DNA of 64,000 nucleotides, taken from NCBI GenBank assembly GCA_000488855.1, contig KI535284.1, forward strand, positions 124,001 through 188,000, written 5' to 3'. Source of the DNA: Eubacterium brachy ATCC 33089. GTDB lineage: Bacteria > Bacillota > Clostridia > Peptostreptococcales > Anaerovoracaceae. Below the pieces are notes generated by a model. It did no database searches. It was not told the origin of the DNA and worked only from the letters and a program-made list of their open reading frames with translations. Below are positions 8,503 to 16,611 of the stretch, in pieces. The stretch's first letter is position 1, and each line of letters opens with the position of its first letter. Both the position numbers and the translations under genes were made by a program.

Positions 8503-9807
8503 ATGAATATTTATTTTGAAACTTTGGGTTGCCCTAAAAATTTCAATGATACGGAAGTTGCAGAAGGAATATTGGAGAACTGCGGACATCATATAGTCGA
8601 CAATCCATATGAAGCGGATGCGATAGTAGTCAACACGTGCGGTTTTATAAACGATGCAAAGATAGAGTCAATAGATAAGATCTTTGAAATGTCATCTCAT
8701 GATGACAAACTGTTAATAGTCAGTGGTTGTCTGTCGCAGAGATATGGTGATGAACTGTTTTCGGAAATGCCCGAGGTAGATCTTCTTATAGGAGTAAATC
8801 AATATGAAAATCTACCTGAAATATTGCAAGAGTACAAACCCGGAAACAGAGAAAAGAGAATTTCTCTATATGAAAAAGAACTGAAGAGTGATAAAAGAAA
8901 GTTGTCGCATGGGACATATTCGGCTACAATAAAAATCTCAGAAGGTTGCAATAACATGTGCACATACTGTGTAATTCCTAGCATCAGAGGGCCGTATCGT
9001 TCCCGCAGTATAGGCGATATTGTAACAGAAGCATCTTCTCTCGTAAAGCGTGGAATAAAAGAATTGATTTTGATAGGACAGGATGTGACAAATTATGGAA
9101 TCGATATATATGGCAAGTACAATTTGCACGAGCTTTTAGAAGAATTGGTTAAAATAGATGATTTAGTGTGGATAAGGCTTATGTATTGTTACGAAGACAG
9201 AATTACCGATGAACTGATTGAAGTTATCAATCGAGAAGAAAAAATATGTAATTATATGGACATTCCTCTTCAACATATATCTGATAATATTCTTGAATCT
9301 ATGAAAAGACATTCAACAGAAAAAAGCATACGAACTACGCTGAACAAGCTTAGAGAAAAAATTCCCGATATGAGAATAAGAACGACTTTCATAGTTGGTT
9401 TTCCGGGAGAGACAGAAGAGGACTTTGATAAGTTATATAACTTTGTCAGAGAATACAAATTTGATAGACTGGGCGTGTTCACATATTCTCAGGAGGAAGA
9501 TACTCCTGCAGCTTTGATGGATAACCAGATTGATGAAAAGGTGAAAGAACATAGGAAAGATGCTATAATGAATCTGCAGATGCAAATTTCGAATAAAAAA
9601 AACAGAGCGCTTATCGGGAAAACCCTGGAAGTCATCGTCGAAGAGAAGGACGTGAACGGGGCGTATATAGGCAGAAGTCGCTACGATGCCCCGGAAATTG
9701 ATAACGGTGTAATAATAGTGACTGAATCTGACCATGAGCCCGGTGATGTTATAGAAGTTAAAATATATGATGCTTATGATTACGATATTTTGGGAAGGGA
9801 GATCTAA
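8503..9807 (+). CDS. rimO: Ribosomal protein S12 methylthiotransferase RimO
   Basis: Radical SAM enzyme that adds a methylthio group to the conserved aspartate of ribosomal protein S12. The 434-residue protein opens with the RimO hallmark TLGCPKN, has the UPF0004 domain cysteines (C10, and those in VNTCGF and VSGCLSQ), the radical SAM triad C149, C153, C156 in CNNMCTYC, and a C-terminal TRAM domain. There is no clear ribosome binding site before ATG 8503, so it is probably translated by coupling to ftsK five bases upstream. ftsK-rimO-pgsA-cinA is a common firmicute order. Confidence 0.96.
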   Translation: MNIYFETLGCPKNFNDTEVAEGILENCGHHIVDNPYEADAIVVNTCGFINDAKIESIDKIFEMSSHDDKLLIVSGCLSQRYGDELFSEMPEVDLLIGVNQYENLPEILQEYKPGNREKRISLYEKELKSDKRKLSHGTYSATIKISEGCNNMCTYCVIPSIRGPYRSRSIGDIVTEASSLVKRGIKELILIGQDVTNYGIDIYGKYNLHELLEELVKIDDLVWIRLMYCYEDRITDELIEVINREEKICNYMDIPLQHISDNILESMKRHSTEKSIRTTLNKLREKIPDMRIRTTFIVGFPGETEEDFDKLYNFVREYKFDRLGVFTYSQEEDTPAALMDNQIDEKVKEHRKDAIMNLQMQISNKKNRALIGKTLEVIVEEKDVNGAYIGRSRYDAPEIDNGVIIVTESDHEPGDVIEVKIYDAYDYDILGREI

Positions 9808-9808
9808 A

Positions 9809-10345
9809 ATGAATTTACCTAATAAAATCACAATAATTAGAGTAATTGCAGTTCCGTTCTTTGTCGTGCTATTTAACTTGAATTATGCATTTCCTGCAGC
9901 TATATTATTTTGCATAGCATCAGCTACAGACGCTTTAGACGGATATATAGCCAGAAAACGTGGACTTGTTACTAACTTTGGTAAAATCATGGATCCGCTG
10001 GCAGATAAGATAATTGTAATCGCAGCCTTTATTCTACTGGTTCAAAGTGGAAAGATTCCGGGTTGGATGATCATAGTGATTCTTGCACGGGAATTTATAG
10101 TTGCAGGGCTTAGAACCGTTGCTGCTGTAGATGGAATAGTGATTGCTGCTGGTATATGGGGAAAGTTGAAAACTGCCACTCAGATGTTAGCGATTCCTTT
10201 TCTCATTGTAGATAACTGGCCTTTTGAAATGATAGGGATTCCCGTAGATCAAATTCTCCTATGGCTGTGTGTTGCATTGACTGTAATCAGCGGTATAGAA
10301 TATATTTACAAGAACAGACGAATCTTTCTAAAAGGTGGGATATAA
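9809..10345 (+). CDS. pgsA: CDP-diacylglycerol--glycerol-3-phosphate 3-phosphatidyltransferase PgsA
   Basis: Membrane enzyme that makes phosphatidylglycerol phosphate, the first committed step to phosphatidylglycerol and cardiolipin. The 178-residue protein has the CDP-alcohol phosphotransferase signature DG-x2-AR-x8-G-x3-D-x3-D in DALDGYIARK through KIMDPLAD near residues 43-69, and several hydrophobic helices. ATG 9809 has GGGAG upstream; an in-frame ATG at 9767 lies inside rimO and is rejected. cinA begins four bases after its stop. Confidence 0.96.
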   Translation: MNLPNKITIIRVIAVPFFVVLFNLNYAFPAAILFCIASATDALDGYIARKRGLVTNFGKIMDPLADKIIVIAAFILLVQSGKIPGWMIIVILAREFIVAGLRTVAAVDGIVIAAGIWGKLKTATQMLAIPFLIVDNWPFEMIGIPVDQILLWLCVALTVISGIEYIYKNRRIFLKGGI

Positions 10346-10349
10346 AAAT

Positions 10350-11606
10350 ATGAAAGCAGCAATTTTAACCGTTGGTACAGAGATATTATTTGGTCAAATA
10401 GAAAACACCAACGCTTCTTATTTATCACGAGAGCTTAATAACTTGGGAATTGATGTTATGTATCACAATACTGTAGGTGATAATCTTAACAGACTCACTG
10501 ACAATCTTTTACATTTGCTCAAAGAATGTGATTTGATAATCACAACAGGCGGTCTGGGCCCTACCAGAGATGATATAACCAAAGAAGGAGTTTCCATCGC
10601 TATAAATAAACCTATGGTGTTGAATGGTGATGTCAAAATTTGGTTGGAAAATAGATTCAAAAAAACAGGTAGAAATATCACCGAAAATAATTACAGACAA
10701 TGTTATTTTCCTGAAGGTGCCGACATAATGCTCAATGATAACGGAACCGCTCCGGGCATGATAAACACTATCAATTATAACGATGAGAGCAGATATCTCA
10801 TAACGTTACCGGGACCACCTAGAGAAATGAAACCCATGTTCCAAAGGGATGTGATTCCTTTCATAAAATCGTTGAGTGATGAGCACATAGTTTATGAATT
10901 TGTGCGAACTTCCGGAATAGGGGAATCGCTTTTAGAAAGCAAAATTATGGATTTAGTAGATGAGCAAACAGATCCTACAATTGCCACATATGTGACCTAC
11001 GGTGAAGTATACCTGCGAATAACCTCTAAGCGAAGGACGGCAAAAGAGGCCCATGATTCCGTCACAAAGATGATAGAAATTCTAAAAAGCAGAATCGGAC
11101 GGTATATCTATTATGTAGGAAATAAAAATATTGAAGAAATAGTAATAGAAAAGTTGAAAGAAAAAAATTTGACCGTTTCGTCTTCCGAATCCTGCACAGG
11201 AGGTATGTTCGGCGAAACTATTACGAAGTATCCCGGCTCTTCGGAAGTATTCCAAACGTCATTGGTAACTTACAGCAATGAATCCAAAGCAAATATTTTA
11301 GGAGTATCTAAAAAGACTCTGGACTCATATGGAGCCGTGAGTGAAGAAACTGCAGGAGAGATGGCAATTGGTACAAACACAGTATCAAAAAGTCCAATTT
11401 GTGTATCAGTCACGGGAATTGCAGGTCCCGGTGGTGGAAGTTCTGATAAACCTGTCGGTACTGTATGTTTCGGTATTTACTACCGGGGACGACTTAATAC
11501 TTACAAAAAATTATTCAAGGGAGATAGAAATTCCATTAGAAAACAAAGTGTTTTATGGATGTTTAGGTATATATACGAAGTTTTGGGAGAAAAAGATGAG
11601 AAGTAA
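10350..11606 (+). CDS. cinA: CinA: competence/damage-inducible protein, NMN amidohydrolase type
   Basis: Two-domain protein of 418 residues: an N-terminal MoCF/COG1058 domain (about 1-170, with ILTVGTEILFGQ and ITTGGLGPTRDD) and a C-terminal PncC domain (about 255-410, with SSESCTGG and GIAGPGGGSSDKPVGT) that in characterised relatives deamidates nicotinamide mononucleotide. It thereby links to the NAD genes upstream. Start ATG 10350 follows GGTGGG. Its end overlaps the LCP gene by 11 bases. In naturally competent Gram-positives cinA often precedes recA, as here with one gene between. Confidence 0.94.
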   Translation: MKAAILTVGTEILFGQIENTNASYLSRELNNLGIDVMYHNTVGDNLNRLTDNLLHLLKECDLIITTGGLGPTRDDITKEGVSIAINKPMVLNGDVKIWLENRFKKTGRNITENNYRQCYFPEGADIMLNDNGTAPGMINTINYNDESRYLITLPGPPREMKPMFQRDVIPFIKSLSDEHIVYEFVRTSGIGESLLESKIMDLVDEQTDPTIATYVTYGEVYLRITSKRRTAKEAHDSVTKMIEILKSRIGRYIYYVGNKNIEEIVIEKLKEKNLTVSSSESCTGGMFGETITKYPGSSEVFQTSLVTYSNESKANILGVSKKTLDSYGAVSEETAGEMAIGTNTVSKSPICVSVTGIAGPGGGSSDKPVGTVCFGIYYRGRLNTYKKLFKGDRNSIRKQSVLWMFRYIYEVLGEKDEK

Positions 11607-12819
11607 AAAATCGAGAAATAATTCCACAGAGGATTTTTTAGCTGAATACCGAAATATGGAGAGTAATTCAGCCTATGATAAAAGTTACTACAACGACGAT
11701 CAGTCGCACATTTACAAAGAAAATCCTTACGAGGGAGAGATATCTTCAAAAACCAAAAAGAAAAATAAAAAACGAAAAAAGAGAAGAAAATGGCCTATAA
11801 TTCTTCTTCTTTTGATATTGCTAATAGCGGCGGGTATTGCAGGAGCATATCTTTATATAGATGAGCAGCTTTCAAAATTTAACTTTGTCGATACCGGAAA
11901 TACGAATTTCGGGATTGTGGACTCTGTCGACAAATCTTTGGAAGATTATGAAAACATCGCACTGCTGGGCGTTGATGCAAGAGCAGGTGAAGATCCTAAT
12001 TTGACTAGAACTGATGCGATTATAGTGGCGACTATCAATAAAAAAACCGGAAAGGTAGCCTTGACATCTATTATGAGAGATTCTTTCTTGCAGATGAAAA
12101 ATAGATCAGGAAAAGATATTTTAGATAAAGCGACTCACGCCCATGCTTTTGGAGGTCCTGTAAATACTGTAACCATGCTGAACAAAGGTCTCGATTTAAA
12201 TATAAAAAAATTCATGGTATTAAATTGGAATTCTGTTGCCGACATTGTCGATGCTATGGACGGTGTAGAAGTTGATGTTCAGAAAAACGAAATTCGTGAT
12301 CTGAACATTTGGGGTCCCGAAACGGCTCAAAATACCAAGAGAAAATGGAAACCGATCACAAAGACGGGTGTACAGCGAATTGATGGTGCACAGGCTGCTA
12401 CTTACTGTAGAATAAGGAAGACTTCCGGCGGAGATCCCGGAAGAACGGGAAGGATGAGGAAGGTCATCATCGCTTTGATTCAGCAAGCTAAAAAGCATCC
12501 GACATATATTTCGAAAATGGCTGATAAAGTATTTCCGGAAATAAAAACCAATATGAAGACGGCGGATTTCTTGAAGCTGGCGCCAAAACTTTTGAGTTTC
12601 GATATAGAAAAGTCCGTAGGATATCCATCCAATTACTGGGGAGGCATTCTAAACGGAAAATGGTTAGCTGTACCGACCACGTTGGTACAAAATGCGACTA
12701 AGCTACATGAGCAGCTATTTAATCAAAAGAACTATACACCTTCAGAACAATTAAAACAGATAAACAACAAAATCATTAAACAAACTAGAATAACTAAGGG
12801 AACCGATGTCTCGGAATAG
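11596..12819 (+). CDS. LytR-CpsA-Psr (LCP) family cell-wall glycopolymer ligase
   Basis: Membrane-anchored, outward-facing enzyme of 407 residues expected to transfer undecaprenyl-linked glycopolymers to peptidoglycan. It has a hydrophilic cytoplasmic start, a lysine-rich stretch, one membrane helix (about residues 66-88, PIILLLLILLIAAGIAGAYL) and an LCP domain with LLGVDARAGEDPNLTRTDAI and later DGVEVDV and RIRKTSGGDPGRTGRMRK, the arginines that bind the polyprenyl phosphate. The start at 11596 has GGGAG upstream; the longer frame lies within cinA. A terminator follows. Confidence 0.93.
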   Translation: MRSKKSRNNSTEDFLAEYRNMESNSAYDKSYYNDDQSHIYKENPYEGEISSKTKKKNKKRKKRRKWPIILLLLILLIAAGIAGAYLYIDEQLSKFNFVDTGNTNFGIVDSVDKSLEDYENIALLGVDARAGEDPNLTRTDAIIVATINKKTGKVALTSIMRDSFLQMKNRSGKDILDKATHAHAFGGPVNTVTMLNKGLDLNIKKFMVLNWNSVADIVDAMDGVEVDVQKNEIRDLNIWGPETAQNTKRKWKPITKTGVQRIDGAQAATYCRIRKTSGGDPGRTGRMRKVIIALIQQAKKHPTYISKMADKVFPEIKTNMKTADFLKLAPKLLSFDIEKSVGYPSNYWGGILNGKWLAVPTTLVQNATKLHEQLFNQKNYTPSEQLKQINNKIIKQTRITKGTDVSE

Positions 12820-12864
12820 ATGTCTGAAATGATAATGATTAAGATATAGTTTACATAATTTTTA

Positions 12865-12897
12865 TTAAATGCAATAGAGATATTGCATTTAATTTTT
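12865..12897 (+). terminator. Terminator after the ftsK-cinA-LCP run
   Basis: TTAAATGCAATA (12865-12876) and TATTGCATTTAA (12881-12892) form a perfect 12-bp stem with loop GAGA, followed by T5. Confidence 0.9.
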
Positions 12898-12988
12898 ACC
12901 TAAATTCAGTATAATGCCAAAATTCCATACGAAGAACTCAAATCGTAATGTGAAAATCAAAAAATGTAAAACAAAGAGCAAAATTAGC

Positions 12989-13000
12989 AAACGAATGTTC
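12989..13000. promoter_or_regulatory. LexA (Cheo) box 1 upstream of recA
   Basis: AAACGAATGTTC fits the Gram-positive LexA pattern GAAC-N4-GTTC at seven of eight conserved bases and abuts the recA -35. Confidence 0.55.
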
Positions 13001-13029
13001 TTGACAAATAATACTACATGAACTATTAT
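13001..13029 (+). promoter_or_regulatory. Sigma-A promoter of recA
   Basis: Perfect TTGACA (13001-13006), a 17-base spacer, and TATTAT (13024-13029). LexA-like boxes lie on both sides, at 12989-13000 and 13041-13052. Confidence 0.85.
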
Positions 13030-13040
13030 ATATTTAGTAA

Positions 13041-13052
13041 GAACAAAAGTTT
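13041..13052. promoter_or_regulatory. LexA (Cheo) box 2 upstream of recA
   Basis: GAACAAAAGTTT matches GAAC-N4-GTTC except the last base and lies just after the expected transcription start of recA. Confidence 0.6.
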
Positions 13053-13077
13053 ATTTTAAGAAAATGGAGAAAAAAAT

Positions 13078-14202
13078 ATGGCGAGTAAAAAAGCTTTAAC
13101 ACAAGTCAAAGATATTAGGGAAGGAAAGGATGAGGCATTGAAAGCAGCCTTGGCACAGATACAAAAAGAGTTCGGGCAAGGTTCTATAATGACCTTGGGA
13201 GATGATAGGAAGAGAATGAATATAGAAACTATATCGACAGGTTCTATAAGTCTTGATCTAGCAACCGGTATAGGTGGAATTGCAAAAGGAAGAATTGCGG
13301 AAATTTACGGTCCGGAATCTTCCGGTAAAACCACTCTAACGTTGCATATAATAGCGGAAGCACAGAAAAATGGTGGTAAGGCAGCGTTTATAGATGCTGA
13401 ACATGCACTTGATCCCGAATATGCTGAGAATCTGGGAGTTAATATAGATGAGTTAATCGTTTCTCAGCCTGATACGGGTGAACAGGCTCTGGAAATTTGT
13501 GAAATGCTCGTCAGATCAGGAGCATTGGACGTCGTTGTTATAGACTCAGTGGCAGCTTTAGTTCCAAAGGCGGAAATTGAGGGTGCTATGGGTGATTCCG
13601 TCGTCGGTTTACAGGCGAGACTGATGTCACAGGCTCTGAGAAAATTAGCTGCCATAATTAATAAGTCCAACACTTCCGTAATTTTTATAAATCAGTTGAG
13701 AGAAAAAATCGGTATTATGTATGGTTCGCCTGAGGTGACAACAGGTGGTAAAGCACTGAAGTTCTATGCTTCTATGAGATTTGATGTTCGAAGGGTGGAA
13801 ACGATAAAAAAAGGAGATGAGATGCTTGGAAACAGGGTCAAGGTTAAAATAGTTAAAAATAAGCTTGCACCTCCATTCAAACAAGCCGAATTTGAAATTA
13901 TGTACGGTGAAGGTATATCTAAAATGGGAGATATAATAGATAGTGCTATAAATGTGAACATAATTGATAAATCAGGTTCATGGTATAGTTTCAAAGGAAC
14001 AAGGCTTGGTCAGGGAAAGGAAAATGTAAAAGCCTTTTTAAAAGAAAATCCTAAGTTAGCTGATACTATCGAGGGATTATTATTAGATACATTGCATGGA
14101 GATGACAACCTTGAAGAAAATGAAAATCAAAAAAATGACAGCCCGGAAAAGAGTGTAGAACAGCTTTTTGAAATAGATGAAGACGGCGTAGTATTGGATT
14201 GA
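13078..14202 (+). CDS. recA: Recombinase RecA
   Basis: ATP-dependent strand-exchange protein and co-protease for LexA self-cleavage in the SOS response. The 374-residue protein has Walker [11 protein letters not shown] at 78-87, Walker [11 protein letters not shown] near residue 160, loop L2 with [14 protein letters not shown], and an acidic tail ([10 protein letters not shown] to [10 protein letters not shown]). ATG 13078 is preceded by GGAG. The promoter is flanked by two LexA-like boxes, so induction by DNA damage is expected. It is followed by its own terminator and then by a second SOS-type promoter driving a LysM protein. Confidence 0.99.
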   Translation: MASKKALTQVKDIREGKDEALKAALAQIQKEFGQGSIMTLGDDRKRMNIETISTGSISLDLATGIGGIAKGRIAEIYGPESSGKTTLTLHIIAEAQKNGGKAAFIDAEHALDPEYAENLGVNIDELIVSQPDTGEQALEICEMLVRSGALDVVVIDSVAALVPKAEIEGAMGDSVVGLQARLMSQALRKLAAIINKSNTSVIFINQLREKIGIMYGSPEVTTGGKALKFYASMRFDVRRVETIKKGDEMLGNRVKVKIVKNKLAPPFKQAEFEIMYGEGISKMGDIIDSAINVNIIDKSGSWYSFKGTRLGQGKENVKAFLKENPKLADTIEGLLLDTLHGDDNLEENENQKNDSPEKSVEQLFEIDEDGVVLD

Positions 14203-14224
14203 CAAATCAATAGTTTAAGATTTT

Positions 14225-14266
14225 AATACCTTCTCAATCAGTTGAAGTTTGAGAGGGTATTTTTTA
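14225..14266 (+). terminator. Terminator of recA
   Basis: AATACCTTCTCAA (14225-14237) pairs with TTGAGAGGGTATT (14249-14261), one G-U pair, followed by a T run. Confidence 0.9.
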
Positions 14267-14311
14267 TTCTGTCTAAATTCGCATTATTGTGATTATATAC
14301 AAAGCAAAATA

Positions 14312-14323
14312 AAACAAATGTTT
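14312..14323. promoter_or_regulatory. Degenerate LexA-like box
   Basis: AAACAAATGTTT matches only the inner part of GAAC-N4-GTTC. It lies ten bases upstream of the -35 of the LysM gene. Weak on its own; listed because two better boxes follow. Confidence 0.3.
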
Positions 14324-14332
14324 ATTTTTGTA

Positions 14333-14361
14333 TTGACTCAGAACTTATGTTCTGTTATACT
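14333..14361 (+). promoter_or_regulatory. SOS promoter of the LysM/YneA-like gene
   Basis: TTGACT (14333-14338) and TATACT (14356-14361) have a 17-base spacer. A perfect LexA box, GAACTTATGTTC (14341-14352), fills the spacer. Confidence 0.85.
14341..14352. promoter_or_regulatory. Perfect LexA (Cheo) box in the LysM gene promoter
   Basis: GAACTTATGTTC matches GAAC-N4-GTTC exactly, between -35 and -10. Confidence 0.85.
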
Positions 14362-14374
14362 TTTAAATATAAGA

Positions 14375-14386
14375 GAACATAAGTTT
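14375..14386. promoter_or_regulatory. Second LexA box of the LysM gene
   Basis: GAACATAAGTTT has one mismatch to GAAC-N4-GTTC and lies in the expected untranslated leader, 34 bases after the first box start. Confidence 0.65.
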
Positions 14387-14403
14387 GTTTTAAGGGGTGG
14401 AAT

Positions 14404-14916
14404 ATGAGAAGTTTAAGTAATATAGTAATACAAAATCGTGAAGATGTATACGATTATACTTTGAGCAAGAATTTGATATCTCGTAACAATCACATATCAA
14501 AGCATGAATTTGAAAAAAGCCATTCAGAAAAAAATTCGAATTATGCAGTAGTTAAATCAGCTGATAAATTCAATTGTATGAAGAACGTTAACCGTAAAAC
14601 TGTAAAACGTAAATATTATCCTAAAAATGGTTTCAAACATAGATTTCTCGCATCTTTGTATATTGTGGTTTTTATGATGTTTTCTATTGTCGCTCTAAAT
14701 GGATATTTGGGAAATTCCAGTTCTGTCGGCGCAACGACAAATGAATACACCACAGTCACTGTCTCTAAAGGCGATACCATTTGGCAAATTGCCAGTGATT
14801 ATAAATCTGAAGAATCAAATTTAAGACAAGCAATATATGAAATTTGTAAGATTAATAATATAAATGGTGAAGTATTAAAACCAGGTACGAAATTGAAGAT
14901 TCCTAAGAGCCTTTAG
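14404..14916 (+). CDS. YneA-like SOS-regulated membrane protein with LysM domain, probable division inhibitor
   Basis: A 170-residue protein with a basic, serine/asparagine-rich cytoplasmic part (1-80), one membrane helix (about 81-103) and an extracytoplasmic LysM domain (about 116-168, TTVTVSKGDTIWQIASDY and later LKPGTKLKIP). Membrane anchor plus C-terminal LysM under LexA boxes is the layout of YneA, the Bacillus SOS protein that halts division, though YneA is about 105 residues and lacks the long N-terminal part. Start ATG 14404 follows GGGGTGG. Domains and boxes are seen; the role in division arrest is inferred. In Bacillus yneA sits beside lexA, here it sits beside recA. Confidence 0.75.
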   Translation: MRSLSNIVIQNREDVYDYTLSKNLISRNNHISKHEFEKSHSEKNSNYAVVKSADKFNCMKNVNRKTVKRKYYPKNGFKHRFLASLYIVVFMMFSIVALNGYLGNSSSVGATTNEYTTVTVSKGDTIWQIASDYKSEESNLRQAIYEICKINNINGEVLKPGTKLKIPKSL

Positions 14917-14957
14917 AATGTGATCAAAATTATTAGCTCATTAAATTTTTATAATAT

Positions 14958-15003
14958 ATAATAAGAAATACCGGCTTAATTAAAATCCGGTATTTCTTAT
15001 TAT
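14958..15003 (+). terminator. Terminator after the LysM gene
   Basis: ATAATAAGAAATACCGG (14958-14974) and its exact complement (14987-15003) form a 17-bp stem around a 12-base loop. Confidence 0.8.
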
Positions 15004-15037
15004 ACGGATTAACATTTTACAGATTATGAATATAGTA

Positions 15038-15046
15038 TGGTATAAT
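15038..15046 (+). promoter_or_regulatory. Extended -10 promoter of the small orphan gene
   Basis: TGGTATAAT is TATAAT (15041-15046) with a TGn extension. TTTACA at 15016-15021 is a possible -35 with a long 19-base spacer. No LexA box was seen here. Confidence 0.5.
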
Positions 15047-15128
15047 GAATATATGTGGATATCTTGAAATATTCTCATGCATTTTGAAAAGATAAATGTG
15101 CCGATAATTTGCAAAGGAGATGATGTAT

Positions 15129-15452
15129 ATGAATGAAGAAATTTTGAACACAATTTATAGTGCCTCTTTAGAGTTTGGAGAGAATTTCCATAAATCTATA
15201 CTTGAAATCGTTGAAGAACTTTATCCATATATTTCGGATGAAGAAAAAACTTCCACTGCAAACTATATTGAACAAACAAGAGATTCTATAGAAAGATATT
15301 TCTGCAATCAATATGATTGTAAAAATGAAAATGTAGACAGCGAGTTGCGGAAACAAGGTGAAAAATGGATTAAAGATAATTATCCTTGGCTAAATAGTGA
15401 AAATGTTAATCGTGCTCTCAGTCAAGGAATGTATTATGCTTGGCGTGGATAA
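15129..15452 (+). CDS. Small acidic protein of unknown function
   Basis: I do not recognise this 107-residue soluble protein. It has no signal peptide or membrane helix, is acidic in its first two thirds, contains two cysteines in FCNQYDC, and ends with a conserved-looking block KWIKDNYPWLN then ALSQGMYYAWRG, rich in aromatic residues. Three in-frame ATGs occur at 15120, 15123 and 15129; the last is nine bases from AAAGGAG and is preferred. It has its own promoter and stands alone between the SOS gene and the convergent ruvX gene. Confidence 0.7.
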   Translation: MNEEILNTIYSASLEFGENFHKSILEIVEELYPYISDEEKTSTANYIEQTRDSIERYFCNQYDCKNENVDSELRKQGEKWIKDNYPWLNSENVNRALSQGMYYAWRG

Positions 15453-15468
15453 AGTCGTTATCGGATTT

Positions 15469-15502
15469 AACTATTCCCAAAATTATGATTTTAGGAATAG
15501 TT
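15469..15502 (+). terminator. Hairpin after the small orphan gene
   Basis: AACTATTCC (15469-15477) pairs with GGAATAGTT (15494-15502), with further AAAA/TTTT pairing inside. The T tract is poor, so it is a weak terminator candidate. Confidence 0.45.
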
Positions 15503-15610
15503 ACTTATTGCATAAAGCACATTTCATTTAATTCTCCTATACTGCTAAACCGCCGGTAATCTGCTTCTTCCCTGTTTTACTCGGACGTGTATGTAGTATT
15601 TGCAATTAAG

Positions 15611-16039
15611 TTATCTTTGACTGTCTAAAAATCTTTGTAATATTATAACGGCGGCTTGTTTGTCTATAACCGATTTGCGTTTCTTTCTGCTCACATCGGC
15701 TGCAATCAATATTTTTTCCGCCTCCACCGTGGATAATCTCTCATCCTGGAAAACAATCCCTATATGACCAAGCTGCATACTTCTCATTTTGTTTTCAAGC
15801 ATAGTCTTAAATTGATATACTTTTTCAGTCTGTGGTGTCTCTTTACCATCCAATCGTTTGTTTAATCCAATTACAACTGTATCGCAATCATATTCTCTTA
15901 TATAACTGATAACTTTGTCACAGTCTTTTCTTATCCCTACTCTCAAAATTGTGTCAATGCCTTGAGCTGTAATGCCCAAAAGATCTGATACTGCTATGCC
16001 TATTGTCTTATCTCCTACATCTAATCCAATTATTCTCAT
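15611..16039 (-). CDS. ruvX: Holliday junction resolvase-like protein YqgF/RuvX
   Basis: RNase H-fold protein of 142 residues implicated in processing the 5' end of 16S pre-rRNA and in recombination. The N-terminal MRIIGLDVGDKTIGIAVSD holds the first catalytic aspartate (D7); DERLST and the late DKQAAV segment supply the others. The ATG at 16039 has AAAAGGA upstream; a GTG five codons earlier is less well placed. The order alaS-ireB-ruvX is typical of Clostridia and Bacilli. Confidence 0.94.
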   Translation of the reverse strand: MRIIGLDVGDKTIGIAVSDLLGITAQGIDTILRVGIRKDCDKVISYIREYDCDTVVIGLNKRLDGKETPQTEKVYQFKTMLENKMRSMQLGHIGIVFQDERLSTVEAEKILIAADVSRKKRKSVIDKQAAVIILQRFLDSQR

Positions 16040-16069
16040 AGTATTCCTTTTCACTTATTATAAAATAAT

Positions 16070-16135
16070 AAAAATGCTATCAATTTTTAGATCAGATAAC
16101 TGTGAAAAGTAACTGTGCAAATTGTAGCATTTTTA
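16070..16135 (-). terminator. Long hairpin between ireB and ruvX
   Basis: AAAAATGCTA-t-CAATTT (16070-16086) pairs with AAATTG-TAGCATTTTT (16119-16134) around about 32 bases. On the minus strand it is followed by ATTATTTTAT. It may terminate or attenuate alaS-ireB transcripts before ruvX. Confidence 0.55.
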
Positions 16136-16144
16136 TATTGAGTA

Positions 16145-16399
16145 TTATTTTTTATTCAAGAAAGCTCTAACAAGCTCTTCTGTCAATTCGTCTCTGTCTA
16201 ATTGACGAATCAGATTTCTGGCATCATGATGACTCGTTATATAAGAAGGATCTCCTGATAATATAAAACCTACTATCTGATCAACAGGGTTGTATCCTCT
16301 TTCTTCCAAAGCATCATAAACTATAGATAAGATTTCAAAAGTTGTTTTGTCTCTTTCACTATTTGCAGTACCAAACATAATCGTGTTCTTATTTTCCAT
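16145..16399 (-). CDS. ireB: IreB family regulatory phosphoprotein
   Basis: An 84-residue UPF0297 (YrzL) protein. The long conserved part from ILSIVYDALEERGYNP through GFILSGDPSYITSH to LDRDELTEELVRAFL is diagnostic. In Enterococcus, IreB is phosphorylated on N-terminal threonines by the PASTA kinase IreK and tunes cephalosporin resistance; here threonines at the N-terminus (TIMFGTANSERDKTT) are candidates. Start ATG 16399 has AGGAGG upstream. It lies between alaS and ruvX as in other Firmicutes. Confidence 0.95.
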   Translation of the reverse strand: MENKNTIMFGTANSERDKTTFEILSIVYDALEERGYNPVDQIVGFILSGDPSYITSHHDARNLIRQLDRDELTEELVRAFLNKK

Positions 16400-16611
16400 A
16401 ACAATCCTCCTAGCGTAATATATTTTAAAGGCACATTTTTTAATGTGTTATATAAGATTTTGTTCAGCTTTGGACATCCCGACAGTACGATTCCTTCAAC
16501 ATGTACTCTACAATAGTATGTCCTTGTGCAACCACTCAATACAATTGCTTATTGATCTTAAATATCTGACATCGATGCCTTATTTTTTTATAAACGCATC
16601 CCGCACTTATA

